From assembly GCF_001562255.1 (NCBI RefSeq), contig NZ_CP014301.1, positions 1,674,001 to 1,738,000 on the forward strand: DNA of 64,000 bases, in the 5' to 3' direction. Every line of letters begins with the position of its first letter. Within the stretch, counting starts at the first letter, position 1. Below are positions 36,465 through 45,840 of the stretch, one piece after another. Source of the DNA: Bosea sp. PAMC 26642 (lineage in GTDB: Bacteria; Pseudomonadota; Alphaproteobacteria; Rhizobiales; Beijerinckiaceae). A model generated the notes under the pieces. The model made no database searches, had not been told where the DNA came from, and saw only the letters and a list, made by a program, of their open reading frames with translations. The position numbers were made by a program, and so were the translations under genes.

Positions 36465-36770
36465 GTTGCGTCAGACTCTCTCTTCGTCGGGTGGCATCTT
36501 CGGCGACGGCACGAAAGGCTTGAAATCGCACCCCCGCACCGTGCTATAGCCGCCCGTCCTAGCCAGCCGGAGGCAGGAGCAACGGCGACGCCATTCGGCG
36601 CCAGATCCGCATGTTCCCGTATCGTTCACGGCTGTTAGAACCATTCTAAGCGCTCTGATGTAGGGCGCGAGCGGCGAGGCCGTCAAGGGCGAACGGGTGT
36701 TTTGCGCAAGGCCAGCGGCCTCGCATGGCCTCTCGCACATGGCCTTGCCCAAGCAAAAGGCGAAAGAACG
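36465..36770. other. Divergent intergenic region, suf operon / hydrolase
   Basis: This 306-bp gap separates the start of the suf operon (minus) from the hydrolase gene (plus). Apart from the Irr box at 36634-36650 I see no gene, RNA or repeat in it. No iscR/rirA-type regulator gene is present, although one sits here in some relatives. Confidence 0.7.
36634..36650. promoter_or_regulatory. Irr box (iron control element) upstream of suf operon
   Basis: GTTAGAACCATTCTAAG contains the perfect palindrome TTAGAA-N3-TTCTAA. It matches the published alphaproteobacterial Irr/ICE consensus TTTAGAANNNTTCTAAA in 14 of 14 core positions apart from the two outer bases. It lies 170 bases before the iscS-like start and 121 bases before the hydrolase start. 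Irr regulates iron-using pathways, including suf operons, in Rhizobiales, so control by iron/heme status is inferred. Confidence 0.75.
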
Positions 36771-37454
36771 ATGCCAGAGGTGATTTTCAACGGGCCGGCC
36801 GGCCGGATCGAGGGCCGCTACCAGCCCGCCAAGAAGCGCGGCGCGCCGCTCGCCATCATCCTGCATCCGCACCCGCAATTCGGCGGGACGATGAACAACC
36901 AGATCGTCTACAACCTGTTCTACACCTATGTGAACCGTGGCTTCTCGGCGCTGCGCTTCAACTTCCGCGGCGTCGGCCGCAGCCAGGGCCATTTCGACCA
37001 TGGCGCGGGCGAGCTTTCGGACGCGGCCGCCGCGCTCGACTGGATGCAGGCGCTCAACCCCGAGGCCAAGAGCTGCTGGATCACCGGCGTCTCCTTCGGC
37101 GCCTGGATCGGCATGCAGCTCCTGATGCGCCGTCCCGAGATCGAGGGCTTCATGTCGATCGCGGCGATGGCCAACCGCTACGATTTCTCTTTCCTCGCCC
37201 CCTGCCCGTCCTCTGGCTTGTTCGTGCACGGCTCGGAGGATCGCGTCGCGCCGGTCAAGGAGGTCATGGCCGTGATCGAGAAGGTGAAGACCCAGAAGGG
37301 CATCCAGATCGAACACGCCGTGGTCGAGGGCGCCAACCACTTCTTCGACGGCAAGGTCGACCAGCTCATGGAGCAGGTCGGAGCCTATCTCGACCGCATG
37401 GTCGGGCCGGAGATCCCGAAGGAAGAGCGCGAGGCGGAGCAGGACGAGGCCTGA
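36771..37454 (+). CDS. Alpha/beta hydrolase (COG2945-like)
   Basis: A 227-residue serine hydrolase of the small alpha/beta class. The oxyanion region is HPHPQFGGTMNNQIV (32-46), the nucleophile elbow is GVSFGA with Ser108, the acid is likely in HGSEDRVAP, and the catalytic His is in EGANHFFDG. No signal peptide is visible, so it acts in the cytoplasm. The substrate is unknown. I used the ATG at 36771. The gene is divergent from the suf operon, shares its promoter region with the Irr box, and is 50 bases before tyrS. Confidence 0.87.
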   Translation: MPEVIFNGPAGRIEGRYQPAKKRGAPLAIILHPHPQFGGTMNNQIVYNLFYTYVNRGFSALRFNFRGVGRSQGHFDHGAGELSDAAAALDWMQALNPEAKSCWITGVSFGAWIGMQLLMRRPEIEGFMSIAAMANRYDFSFLAPCPSSGLFVHGSEDRVAPVKEVMAVIEKVKTQKGIQIEHAVVEGANHFFDGKVDQLMEQVGAYLDRMVGPEIPKEEREAEQDEA

Positions 37455-37504
37455 GAGGCTCCGGCGGCAAGGCGAAACTGCCAGATTTCGACTAGAGCGA
37501 ACCC

Positions 37505-38749
37505 ATGACCACCTTCAAATCCGATCTCCTCCGCACCCTCTCCGAGCGCGGCTACGTCCACCAGATTTCCGATCCGGAGGGGCTGGATGCTGCCGCGCTG
37601 AAGGGGCCGATCAGCGCCTATATCGGCTTCGACGCGACGGCGACCTCGCTCCATGCCGGCTCGCTGATCCAGATCATGATGCTGCATTGGATGCAGGCGA
37701 CCGGGCACAAGCCGATCGCCCTGATGGGCGGCGGCACCTCGATGGTCGGCGATCCGTCCTTCAAGGAGGAATCGCGCAAGCTGCTGACGGTCGAGGACAT
37801 CGAGCGCAATCTCTTCGGCATCAAGCGCGTCTTCGCCAACTACCTCGATTTCGCCGGTGCGGCGACCATGATGAACAACGCCGACTGGTTGCTCGGCCTG
37901 AACTACCTGGAATTCCTGCGCGATGTCGGCCGCCACTTCTCGGTCAACCGGATGCTGTCCTTCGACAGCGTCAAAACCCGGCTCGAGCGCGAACAGTCGC
38001 TCTCCTTCCTCGAATTCAACTACATGATCCTGCAGGCCTACGACTTCGTCGAGCTGAACAAGCGCACCGGCTGCATCCTGCAGATGGGCGGCTCCGACCA
38101 GTGGGGCAACATCGTCAACGGCATCGATCTCGGCCACCGGATGAGCAACGTCCAGCTCTACGCGCTGACCTCGCCGCTCCTGACCACTTCATCGGGCGGC
38201 AAGATGGGCAAGACCGCGTCCGGTGCAGTCTGGCTCAATGCCGATCTGATGAGCGCCTATGAGTTCTGGCAGTTCTGGCGCAACACCGAAGACGCCGATG
38301 TCGAGCGCTTCCTGAAGCTCTACACCACGATGCCGATGGCCGAGATCGCGAAGCTGGCGGCGCTCGGGGGGGCCGAGATCAACGAGGCCAAGAAGGTGCT
38401 TGCGACCGAGGTCACGGCGATGCTGCATGGCCGTGCCGCGGCGGAGGCTGCCTTCGAGACGGCGCGCAAGACATTTGAGGAAGGTTCGCTCGCAGCCGAT
38501 CTGCCGAGCGTCTCGATGTCGCTCGACGAGTTCGCTTCAAATCTCGGCATTCTGACGGCTTTCGTGAAGGCGGGTCTCGTCCCCTCCACCGGCGAGGCGC
38601 GCCGGCAGGTCAAGGCCGGCGGGCTGCGGGTGAACGATGTGCTGGTGACCGACGAGCGTGCCGTACTCGGCAGCGCCGATCTGACGTCGGAGGGCGCGAT
38701 AAAGCTCTCCTTCGGGAAGAAGAAACACGTCCTGCTGCGGCCGGAGTGA
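37505..38749 (+). CDS. tyrS: Tyrosyl-tRNA synthetase
   Basis: A class I synthetase charging tRNA(Tyr), 414 residues. It has the HIGH-like box [16 protein letters not shown] (about 43-58), the tyrosine-binding [17 protein letters not shown] segment, [16 protein letters not shown], and a KMSKS-like loop [13 protein letters not shown]. The C-terminal S4 domain is [26 protein letters not shown], given here in outline only. Length is normal. It ends nine bases from the convergent AsmA-like gene, leaving no room for a separate terminator. Confidence 0.96.
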   Translation: MTTFKSDLLRTLSERGYVHQISDPEGLDAAALKGPISAYIGFDATATSLHAGSLIQIMMLHWMQATGHKPIALMGGGTSMVGDPSFKEESRKLLTVEDIERNLFGIKRVFANYLDFAGAATMMNNADWLLGLNYLEFLRDVGRHFSVNRMLSFDSVKTRLEREQSLSFLEFNYMILQAYDFVELNKRTGCILQMGGSDQWGNIVNGIDLGHRMSNVQLYALTSPLLTTSSGGKMGKTASGAVWLNADLMSAYEFWQFWRNTEDADVERFLKLYTTMPMAEIAKLAALGGAEINEAKKVLATEVTAMLHGRAAAEAAFETARKTFEEGSLAADLPSVSMSLDEFASNLGILTAFVKAGLVPSTGEARRQVKAGGLRVNDVLVTDERAVLGSADLTSEGAIKLSFGKKKHVLLRPE

Positions 38750-38758
38750 GCCGGAACT

Positions 38759-41700
38759 TCAGCGCGTCGGCGCAGCCGGCGCCTGTCCTGGCTGGACCGG
38801 CCGCTGCTCTGGCGCGCCGCCAAGCGGATCGACGAATCGGCGCAGGATGCCCGGTGCAAGCGCCGAGAGCGGGTTGACCGACATGGTCGGCGCACTCGCC
38901 GCGCCCGAGATTCGGAAATTCACCGCGAACAACCCGCCATACTGGCTGCCGCCGCCGAGCAGCGCGCCGACGACGGGAACCTGCGCAAAGGCGTTGTTGA
39001 ACGCATAGCCCGGCACGAAGGTGCCGCCGATATCGACGCGGTCGCGCCCATAATCGACATTGCCCTGCAGGGTGAAGCCGACCTGCTGGCCCCAGATCAC
39101 CATGTCGGACACGTCGAGCCGGCTGGCCGAGCGGGTGAACTCGGCCCTGAGCTTGGTGAAAGCGACCTCGCTGGCATCGATGGCGACCGGCGGCGCCGTT
39201 CCGCCGGTCCGATCCGGCGCGCCCGCGCCGGCGTCGCCAACGACGCGGCGCAGCGCCGGCTCGTCGCGGACGACGAAATTGCGGAACAGCAATTCGCCGC
39301 TCTGGCGCACATCGCCGGGCCCGATGCTCAGGAAGAAATCGCCGCCATAGGCCCGCCGATACAGATCGATGAAGCGCAGCAGCGCGCCGCCATTCTCGGA
39401 CTGGATCGTCAGCGGAGCGTTGTTCTGGCCCTGTTTGGCGGTGACGTCGGCACGCCCGATCTTTCCCTGAAACGCCACGGATCGCACGTCGCCGCCGCGC
39501 TTCGAGAGCTTCAGCGACGCGTTGCTGATCGCCTCGTTGTTGAACCCCGTCAGGATCGGCACGTCGAGATCGATGTCGATGTCGCCGCCCTTGGCTGCGG
39601 CCTTGTCGCTGCGCGGTGCCGGACCCGGCGCATTCTGCGCATCGCGGATGAACGGCCTGACATCTGCGACCGCACCGCGCACGACCAGCTTGACGACATT
39701 GCCGTCGCGCTTGGCCTCGACCTTGAGATTGTCGCCGGGCGAGAGCCTGACTTGCGACAGGCTCGCAACGTCGAGGCCATTCTGCTTGGTCAGCTCGATC
39801 CGGCCCTTGATCAAGGCAGGGGCCGCATCCAGCGTGAAATCCTCGAGATCGGGCCCGTCTGGGTCGGCGACATAGGTGAAGCTGATCCGTCCGTTGCGGC
39901 CGGCCGGCTTGAGCAGCCCGGGAATGAGCCCGTCGATCGAGGCCTTGGTCAAGTCGATCTCGATCCTAGGCGGCCCATCGCCGCTCTTGCCCACTTGCTT
40001 GACCGCCTTGACCTGCACGGGTCCCGAAATACCCGCTTCCGGCCCGAAGCCACGCTTCTGGCGTGCTGCGTTGTCGAGCGTCATAGAGAGCGTCGCCTCG
40101 CCCTGCCCTTTCGGATTCTGTCGGATCTCGATCTGGCTGCGATCCCCGCTGATGCGGGCCTCGCCCTTGATCACGAGCCCGGCCCGGTCGAAACTGACCA
40201 GCATTGTGCCGCCATCGAGCTTCTCGGTCCCCAGCAGCGTGTCCGAGGCCACATTGGTCAGCGCACCACTGCTCTGGACGACGACTTCGCCCGGCCTGGG
40301 GTCATCAGCCATCGGCAGCGAGATGACTGTCTTCAGATCGCTGTTGCCGCGAAGAGCTGCGGGGTCGATTTGCCCGGGCGAGAACTCCTTCAGCGCCGGA
40401 AAGGCGAAGAGCGCCGCCAGCGCCTCCATCGGCCCCGTCGAACGAAAACTCGTGCGCGACGGTGCGCGCTGCAGCCAGATTTCCGGCAGAACGAACGTGC
40501 CTTCGCTCAGCGTCAGGCGGCGATCGCCGCCGAGATCGGCCGTCGCCTGCGGAATGGCAAGGTTCACGGTCCGCCCCGTCGCGCCGCCGACGATCCGGGC
40601 ATCGATCAGAGGCGGTAGTCCGGGATCCGGCAGGAACCGCACATTTGTCGCATCGACCGATACGGCGAGCGCGGCGTCGGGCATACCGGCGCCGCCGACC
40701 AACCGGGCGTGGTCCTCGGCCGGCAGGTCGAGCTTGACCTCGACATTGGCGATACGGCCCGAAGCGACCTTGCGCGACAGCGTGATGTGCAGCTCCGGCG
40801 AGGTCCAGCGCGGCCAGACCGCGAGCACTGCGCGCGCATCGGAATCGGTCGCCCTGATCGACAGCCGCTGCGTGGGGGAGGTTCCGACCTGCTGCACATA
40901 GCCGCTCATGTCGGCATGGATGGCCGGCCCGCTCAGCGACATCGCCTCGATTGTCACCTCGCCCGCACGGTTGTCCACCGACAGGTTGGCTTTGAGCGCG
41001 TCGACGGCGACGGGAGGATCGGAATCGAGACCACGGACCTGTCCGCTTGCCTCGATCGTGGCGCGCCAGACACCCTGATCCTGCTGCAGTGTTCCCGCAC
41101 CAGAAAGCCTGGTCGCTCCTGCCTGGATCTGAGCGCTGCGAATCCGCAGATCGTTGAGGTTGGCACCACTCTCGATCTCTACATGACCACCGTCGATCGT
41201 CATCGGTTCGATCGGCCCGTCGGCAAATCTTATGGTGCCGCGACGCACGTCGAAGCGCGCCTTGATGGTGCGATCGCCATTGGGCTTCTGCTGCAGCGAA
41301 GCCTTGCCCGTCACCGGCAGCCCATCGATCGACATGCCCCCCGTGCCGAAGGCGAGCGCCACGACCTCGGCGGGCTCGAAACGGATGATGTCGATGTCGG
41401 CCCGCCGGGTTCCGTCCGGATCGGTCGAGAGATCGACGGCCATCTCCTTCCAGCGGCTTCCGGTGCGCCCCCTCATGGTCAGGCGGGTGACACGCTCGCC
41501 GCTTCGCGAGAGCCTGATGTCGACATCCTCGAGCCCGGCCTTCTGCCGGCCATCCGGGTCGACCAGCGCCAGCCTCGCGCCCTGCATACCCGCCGTCTCC
41601 AGCGCTCCGAGCAGACCATCGCCCTGTGCCAGCGTCGTCACCGCCCCCATCACGGCGGTGAAGGCGTTCCAGTGATCGCCGTCGGGCAGCACGGGCGTCT

Positions 41701-42208
41701 GCGGCGTCTCCGGTGGGGCGCTATCGGCATTCACGATCAGCGCACCGTCGTGATTGACGCCGAGCCTGACATTGACGCCACGCAGATCCACCGAGATCAG
41801 CCTTATCTCGCCGCGCAGCAGCGCCATCGGTTCGTAACCGAGCAAGGCTTCCGGCGCACGGAAAGCCGTACCGTTGCGATGCCGGAACGAGACCTGCCGG
41901 ACCCTGAGCTGCGAGCGCCCGTCGATCCGTCCGAGCTCGGCCGAATCGGCGTCGACCTGCCAGTCCGGCCCGAGCCGCTCGGCGAGCGCGGTCGAGATCC
42001 GTCCCTCCAGCCCCGACAGCGGCACGATCCCGGTCACCAGCAGTGTGGCAACGGCGCCGGCCAGTGTCAGCGCGGCGACGCCGACTGCAACGACGATCGT
42101 CACCAGCCCGGCCTTTGCGCGTCGCGCCACGGCCGCCGTATCACAGGCCTCCGCCTGGGATGCCGCATCGATCGGCGTTTGCTGTGAAACCGACGACTTA
42201 TCTGTCAC
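38759..42208 (-). CDS. YhdP/AsmA-like protein (DUF3971)
   Basis: A 1149-residue envelope protein with one N-terminal membrane helix (about 36-57, VTIVVAVGVAALTLAGAVATLL) and a long periplasmic beta-rich body. The N-terminal part (LERISTALAERLGPDW-type SGLEGRISTALAERLGP) and the C-terminal block GRDRVDIGGTFVPGYAFNN, followed by LGGGSQYGGLFAVNFRISG, are those of the YhdP/DUF3971-AsmA-like family. These repeating-beta-groove proteins are implicated in moving phospholipids to the outer membrane. The role here is inferred from the family. It is divergent from bcp and convergent with tyrS. Confidence 0.86.
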   Translation of the reverse strand: MTDKSSVSQQTPIDAASQAEACDTAAVARRAKAGLVTIVVAVGVAALTLAGAVATLLVTGIVPLSGLEGRISTALAERLGPDWQVDADSAELGRIDGRSQLRVRQVSFRHRNGTAFRAPEALLGYEPMALLRGEIRLISVDLRGVNVRLGVNHDGALIVNADSAPPETPQTPVLPDGDHWNAFTAVMGAVTTLAQGDGLLGALETAGMQGARLALVDPDGRQKAGLEDVDIRLSRSGERVTRLTMRGRTGSRWKEMAVDLSTDPDGTRRADIDIIRFEPAEVVALAFGTGGMSIDGLPVTGKASLQQKPNGDRTIKARFDVRRGTIRFADGPIEPMTIDGGHVEIESGANLNDLRIRSAQIQAGATRLSGAGTLQQDQGVWRATIEASGQVRGLDSDPPVAVDALKANLSVDNRAGEVTIEAMSLSGPAIHADMSGYVQQVGTSPTQRLSIRATDSDARAVLAVWPRWTSPELHITLSRKVASGRIANVEVKLDLPAEDHARLVGGAGMPDAALAVSVDATNVRFLPDPGLPPLIDARIVGGATGRTVNLAIPQATADLGGDRRLTLSEGTFVLPEIWLQRAPSRTSFRSTGPMEALAALFAFPALKEFSPGQIDPAALRGNSDLKTVISLPMADDPRPGEVVVQSSGALTNVASDTLLGTEKLDGGTMLVSFDRAGLVIKGEARISGDRSQIEIRQNPKGQGEATLSMTLDNAARQKRGFGPEAGISGPVQVKAVKQVGKSGDGPPRIEIDLTKASIDGLIPGLLKPAGRNGRISFTYVADPDGPDLEDFTLDAAPALIKGRIELTKQNGLDVASLSQVRLSPGDNLKVEAKRDGNVVKLVVRGAVADVRPFIRDAQNAPGPAPRSDKAAAKGGDIDIDLDVPILTGFNNEAISNASLKLSKRGGDVRSVAFQGKIGRADVTAKQGQNNAPLTIQSENGGALLRFIDLYRRAYGGDFFLSIGPGDVRQSGELLFRNFVVRDEPALRRVVGDAGAGAPDRTGGTAPPVAIDASEVAFTKLRAEFTRSASRLDVSDMVIWGQQVGFTLQGNVDYGRDRVDIGGTFVPGYAFNNAFAQVPVVGALLGGGSQYGGLFAVNFRISGAASAPTMSVNPLSALAPGILRRFVDPLGGAPEQRPVQPGQAPAAPTR

Positions 42209-42438
42209 CTGCAGCCTTCGTGTTCGTCAGTGGCAGGTCGGATCGATCCCGCGGAAGCCGGACAAAGCCGTTGCAACACGGCCGTCGCGAAGGCCGCGGT
42301 CAATCCTATCCGATTCGTCGCGAATTCCGCGGGACAACTCTCAGCCATAGGTGGTCTGGCCCCGAAAGGCGCCCCATATCTCGAATGGCCCGCAGCATCC
42401 GCTGCATGCAGCCTGAACGCGACGAAAGGAAGGCAGTC

Positions 42439-42903
42439 ATGACTTTGAAGGAAGGCGATGATGCCCCGGACTTCACCCTCGACAGCGACGGGGGCGGCAC
42501 AGCGTCGCTTTCAGCCTTCAAAGGCCGCAAGCTCGTCCTCTACGCCTACCCCAAGGACGACACCCCCGGCTGCACTCAGGAGGCGATCGCTTTCAACGGA
42601 CTGCGAAAGGCCTTCGCCGAGGTGAACACCGAGATTCTCGGCATTTCGCCCGATCCAGTGAAGAGCCATGACAAGTTCAAGAAGAAGCACGGGCTGGAGT
42701 TCCCGCTCGCCGCCGACGAGACCCAGGCGATTCTTAGCGCCTATTGCATCTGGGTCGAGAAGAGCATGTACGGACGCACCTATATGGGGGTCGAGCGCAC
42801 CACATTCCTGATCGACGTAAACGGCAGGATCGCCCGGATCTGGCCGAAGGTGAAGGTTGCCGGCCATGCGGAGGATGTGCTGGCGGCAGCACAGGCGCTG
42901 TAA
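42439..42903 (+). CDS. bcp: Thioredoxin-dependent peroxiredoxin (Bcp/PrxQ)
   Basis: A cytoplasmic peroxiredoxin of 154 residues that reduces peroxides. The peroxidatic Cys45 is in YPKDDTPGCTQEA. The usual resolving cysteine five residues later is absent (Ile50); another cysteine is at 103 (SAYCIWVEK). It may therefore use Cys103 or work as a 1-Cys enzyme. The ATG at 42439 has a good ribosome-binding site (GAAAGGAAGG). It is divergent from the AsmA-like gene and 86 bases before the M23 peptidase. Confidence 0.92.
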   Translation: MTLKEGDDAPDFTLDSDGGGTASLSAFKGRKLVLYAYPKDDTPGCTQEAIAFNGLRKAFAEVNTEILGISPDPVKSHDKFKKKHGLEFPLAADETQAILSAYCIWVEKSMYGRTYMGVERTTFLIDVNGRIARIWPKVKVAGHAEDVLAAAQAL

Positions 42904-42932
42904 CACCGGTCTAGTCCCGGCGGTTTGCGAAG

Positions 42933-42946
42933 GATTAACCTTAATC
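42933..42946 (+). promoter_or_regulatory. Perfect 14-bp palindrome upstream of the M23 peptidase gene
   Basis: GATTAACCTTAATC is a perfect inverted repeat 44 bases before the M23 gene start. It contains two TTAA elements two bases apart, not the seven of a CtrA box. It may be an operator for an unidentified factor. Confidence 0.35.
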
Positions 42947-42989
42947 ATGTCTGATCGCGTCATCGGCAGCGTAACATCCGGTATCGCGT

Positions 42990-44294
42990 ATGACCCATTC
43001 CGCCTCGACAGGTCCGGCCCTCCCCGTCACGGGCCTCGTCTCGCACAAAACCTACACGCTCAGCCGCATGACGGTCCTGGCCGGGCTGGGATGTCTCATC
43101 CTGACCACGGCCTGGAGCGCCGCCACCGGCTGGTACATCCTCAGCAAGGACGATCTGGCGGCGCGGCTGATCGCCCGCGAGACCACCCGCCAATACGCCT
43201 ATGAGGATCGCATCGCATCGCTGCGCGCCGATATCGACCGGCTGGCCAGCCGGGCGCTGCTCGACCAGGACGGCGTCGAGGCCAGGGTCGACGAGTTGGC
43301 GACACGGCAGGCCGATCTCGAAACCAAGCAGTCACTGGTCGCCGCGATCGCGGACACACTGCAGGCCGGCGGCATCGCTCCATCATCGAAAATTCCGCTG
43401 CGTTCGCGCCTTATCAAGCCCGAGGAGCCGATCCGCGCCTCCGGCGTGACCAGCTTCGCTCCGATCGCGCCGAACCTGAAGCCGATGCCGGCGCCCGACA
43501 GCCCGGCGCTGCGCGGAGCGGAAGATCGCAAGAACGAGACTTGGCAGTCCGGCGAGACGGCACAGCCGCCCGCCAAACGCATCGAAACCACGCTTGCCCG
43601 GCTCGCCCAGGCAATCTCCCACACCAGCGGCGCCCAGCTCGACGCGTTGCGCGAGATGGACCAGAGCCTCGCCGAGACGCAGAAGAAGCTGCGCGGCGCG
43701 CTCTCGGAGACCGGACTCGACACCGAGCGCATGACCTCGAACGATGTCCCCAAGGGCGTCGGCGGCCCATTCGTCCCGTTCAGGATCGATCCCTCCGCGG
43801 GCCCCTTCGAGGCGACGCTGAGCGCAATCCAGCCCCGCATTGCCGCGGTCTTCCGGCTTCGCGGCCTCGTCGACAGCCTGCCGCTGCGTCGCCCGATGGA
43901 CGCCGAAGCCGACTTCACCTCGAACTACGGCTACCGGGTCGACCCGTTCACGCGCGCCCCAGCCATGCACACCGGCGTAGATTTCAGGGCCGAGCACGGT
44001 TCTCCGATCCGCGCCACCGCACCCGGAAAGGTCGTTACAGCGGAATACTCGGGCGGCTACGGCAACATGGTCGAGATCGAGCATGTCGGCGGCGTCTCGA
44101 CCCGCTACGCCCATATGTCGGCGATCTCGGTCGCGGTCGGCCAGACCGTCGCGACCGGCGCGGTTCTGGGTCGCATCGGTTCCACGGGCCGCTCGACCGG
44201 CCCCCATCTCCACTACGAGACCCGCATCAACGACGAACCGCTCGACCCGACCCGCTTCTTGAAAGCCGGCGCGAAGCTTGCCGCAAAGGGCTGA
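42990..44294 (+). CDS. M23 family metallopeptidase with coiled coil
   Basis: A 434-residue LytM-type peptidase. It has a membrane helix near the start (about 27-49, VLAGLGCLILTTAWSAATGWYI), a coiled-coil region (about 58-120, RIASLRADIDRLASRAL), a Pro/Ala-rich middle and a C-terminal M23 domain (about 310-425). The zinc ligands are in MHTGVDF and HLHYE, and the family sequence GYGNMVEIEH is present. Such proteins either cut peptidoglycan cross-bridges or, when ligands are lost, activate amidases. Here the ligands are present. It lies near amiC and mrcA in a cell-wall cluster. Confidence 0.9.
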   Translation: MTHSASTGPALPVTGLVSHKTYTLSRMTVLAGLGCLILTTAWSAATGWYILSKDDLAARLIARETTRQYAYEDRIASLRADIDRLASRALLDQDGVEARVDELATRQADLETKQSLVAAIADTLQAGGIAPSSKIPLRSRLIKPEEPIRASGVTSFAPIAPNLKPMPAPDSPALRGAEDRKNETWQSGETAQPPAKRIETTLARLAQAISHTSGAQLDALREMDQSLAETQKKLRGALSETGLDTERMTSNDVPKGVGGPFVPFRIDPSAGPFEATLSAIQPRIAAVFRLRGLVDSLPLRRPMDAEADFTSNYGYRVDPFTRAPAMHTGVDFRAEHGSPIRATAPGKVVTAEYSGGYGNMVEIEHVGGVSTRYAHMSAISVAVGQTVATGAVLGRIGSTGRSTGPHLHYETRINDEPLDPTRFLKAGAKLAAKG

Positions 44295-44321
44295 GCCTTT
44301 TCTGTTCCGCAGAGAAACACT

Positions 44322-44424
44322 GCGTCATCCCGGACAAGCCGCGAAAGCGGCGCAGATCCGGGATCCATCATAGGGTAGCGTCGCTCCTCTATAATGGATC
44401 CCGGCGCTCCGGCCGAGATGACGG
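44322..44424. repeat. Family A palindromic repeat, M23/prfB junction
   Basis: The left arm is GCGTCATCCCGGACAAGCC with CCGGGATCCATCATAGG. The right arm is TATAATGGATCCCGG with a shorter end CTCCGGCCGAGATGACGGC, so it is imperfect. It lies between two convergent genes. Confidence 0.88.
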
Positions 44425-44464
44425 CGCGCTTTACTGAAGAACGAAAGGTCCAGCACCAGATTTG

Positions 44465-45593
44465 CTAGTCGATGTCTTCGACCTCGACTTCCGTTCCATA
44501 CACGCGTTGAGCGAGAGACGCCTCCATGAACGGATCGAGCGCCCCGTCCAATACCTCGCTAGGAGCCGTCGAGCTCACGCCGGTGCGCAGATCCTTCACC
44601 AACTGATAGGGCTGCAGCACATAGGAGCGGATCTGGTGGCCCCAGCCGATATCGGTCTTGGAGGCCTGCTCGGCATTCGCCTTGTCTTCCCGCTTCTTAA
44701 GTTCGACCTCGTAGAGCCGGGCGCGCAGCATGTCCCAGGCCTTGGCCTTGTTCTTGTGCTGCGATCGCTCCTGCTGGCACGAGACCGCGATCCCTGACGG
44801 GATATGCGTGATACGCACGGCCGAATCGGTCGTGTTGATGTGCTGCCCGCCCGCTCCCTGCGCCCGGTAGGTGTCGATCCGGCAATCCGATTCGTTGATG
44901 TCGATGATGATGCGGTCGTCGACGACCGGATAGACCCAGACCGATGCGAACGAGGTCTGCCGCCGCGCATTCGAATCGAACGGCGAGATGCGCACCAGCC
45001 GGTGCACGCCGCTTTCGGTCTTCAGCCAGCCATAGGCATTGTGACCCTTGAACTGCAGCGTCGCCGACTTGATGCCAGCGGTGTCGCCGTCCTGATATTC
45101 CAGCGTCTCGACCTTGAGCTTCCGACGCTCGCCCCAGCGCCGGTACATGCGCAGGAGCATCTCGGCCCAATCCTGGCTCTCCGTACCGCCCGCGCCGGGA
45201 TGGATTTCGAGATAGGTATCGAGCATGTCGGCCTCGCCGGAGAGCAACGTCTCCACCTGCCGGCGTGCCGCCTCGACCTCGACCGACTTGATGCCGGCCT
45301 CGCCCTCGGCGATCGAATCCTGATCGCCCTCCATCTCGCCGAGTTCGATGAAGGTCAGGGCATCTTCGAGATCGCGCTCGAGCTTGCCGATGCCTTCGAT
45401 CTGGTCCTCCAGCGAGGTCCGCTCGCGCATCAGCTTCTGTGCGTTCTCGGCATCGTTCCAGAAATCGGGTCCCTCCGAGAGGGCGTTTAGTTCGGCGAGA
45501 CGGCGCTGTGCGACATCCCAGTCAAAGATGCCTCCTCAGCAGTCCGATCGACTGCTTGGCGTTGTCGAGCTGGGTCTGGATTTCTGGACGCAT
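44465..45593 (-). CDS. prfB: Peptide chain release factor 2, with programmed +1 frameshift
   Basis: RF2 recognises UGA and UAA stop codons. The mature product is 375 residues made from two frames. Codons 1-23 run from ATG 45593 to CTT (45525-45527) and hit an in-frame TGA (45522-45524). Skipping one base continues the frame at GAC (45521-45523) to the stop at 44465. The shifted part carries the anticodon-like SPF (203-205) and the catalytic GGQ (248-250). An AGGAGG (45531-45536) three bases before CTTTGAC is the usual stimulator. This is the autoregulatory RF2 frameshift known across bacteria. Confidence 0.96.
45521..45536 (-). promoter_or_regulatory. Programmed frameshift site of prfB
   Basis: On the minus strand AGGAGGCATCTTTGAC combines an internal Shine-Dalgarno, a CTT slippery codon and the UGA stop with C after it. 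Spacing equals that of the E. coli prfB site. Low RF2 lets ribosomes pause at UGA and slip forward. Confidence 0.95.
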
Positions 45594-45670
45594 GTTAGAG
45601 AGGCCTCGTGGATTCTGAAGCTGGGATAGGGGGGAAGCCGGCGCAAGTAAATGGCGCGGGAAGCGCTGGG

Positions 45671-45708
45671 AACCCCTCTCCTGTAAGGAGAGGGGCAGGG
45701 GTGAGGTG
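45671..45708. repeat. Third repeat type, CCCCTCTCC/GAGAGGGGC hairpin
   Basis: CCCCTCTCC and GGAGAGGGG form a stem followed by CAGGGGTGAGGTG. It resembles a widely dispersed repeat in proteobacteria and is inverted relative to 45783-45818. The pair brackets about 75 bases between prfB and mrcA. Confidence 0.7.
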
Positions 45709-45782
45709 ACGGACGCTGGATGAGTCGAGCGCAACGGGTAGATTAGCGGCGGTTAGGTCTCGCTTACCGCGGCAAACGTCCG

Positions 45783-45818
45783 ACCCCTCACCTACCCTCT
45801 CCCTCCGGGAGAGGGTTC
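45783..45818. repeat. Third repeat type, inverted partner near mrcA end
   Basis: CCCCTCACCTACCCTCTCCC followed by GGGAGAGGGTTC has the same CCCTCACC and CCCTCTCC words as 45671-45708 in the opposite order. It lies about 20 bases past the mrcA stop and may act as its terminator hairpin. Confidence 0.7.
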
Positions 45819-45840
45819 CTCGCGCTATATGCGAAAACCC

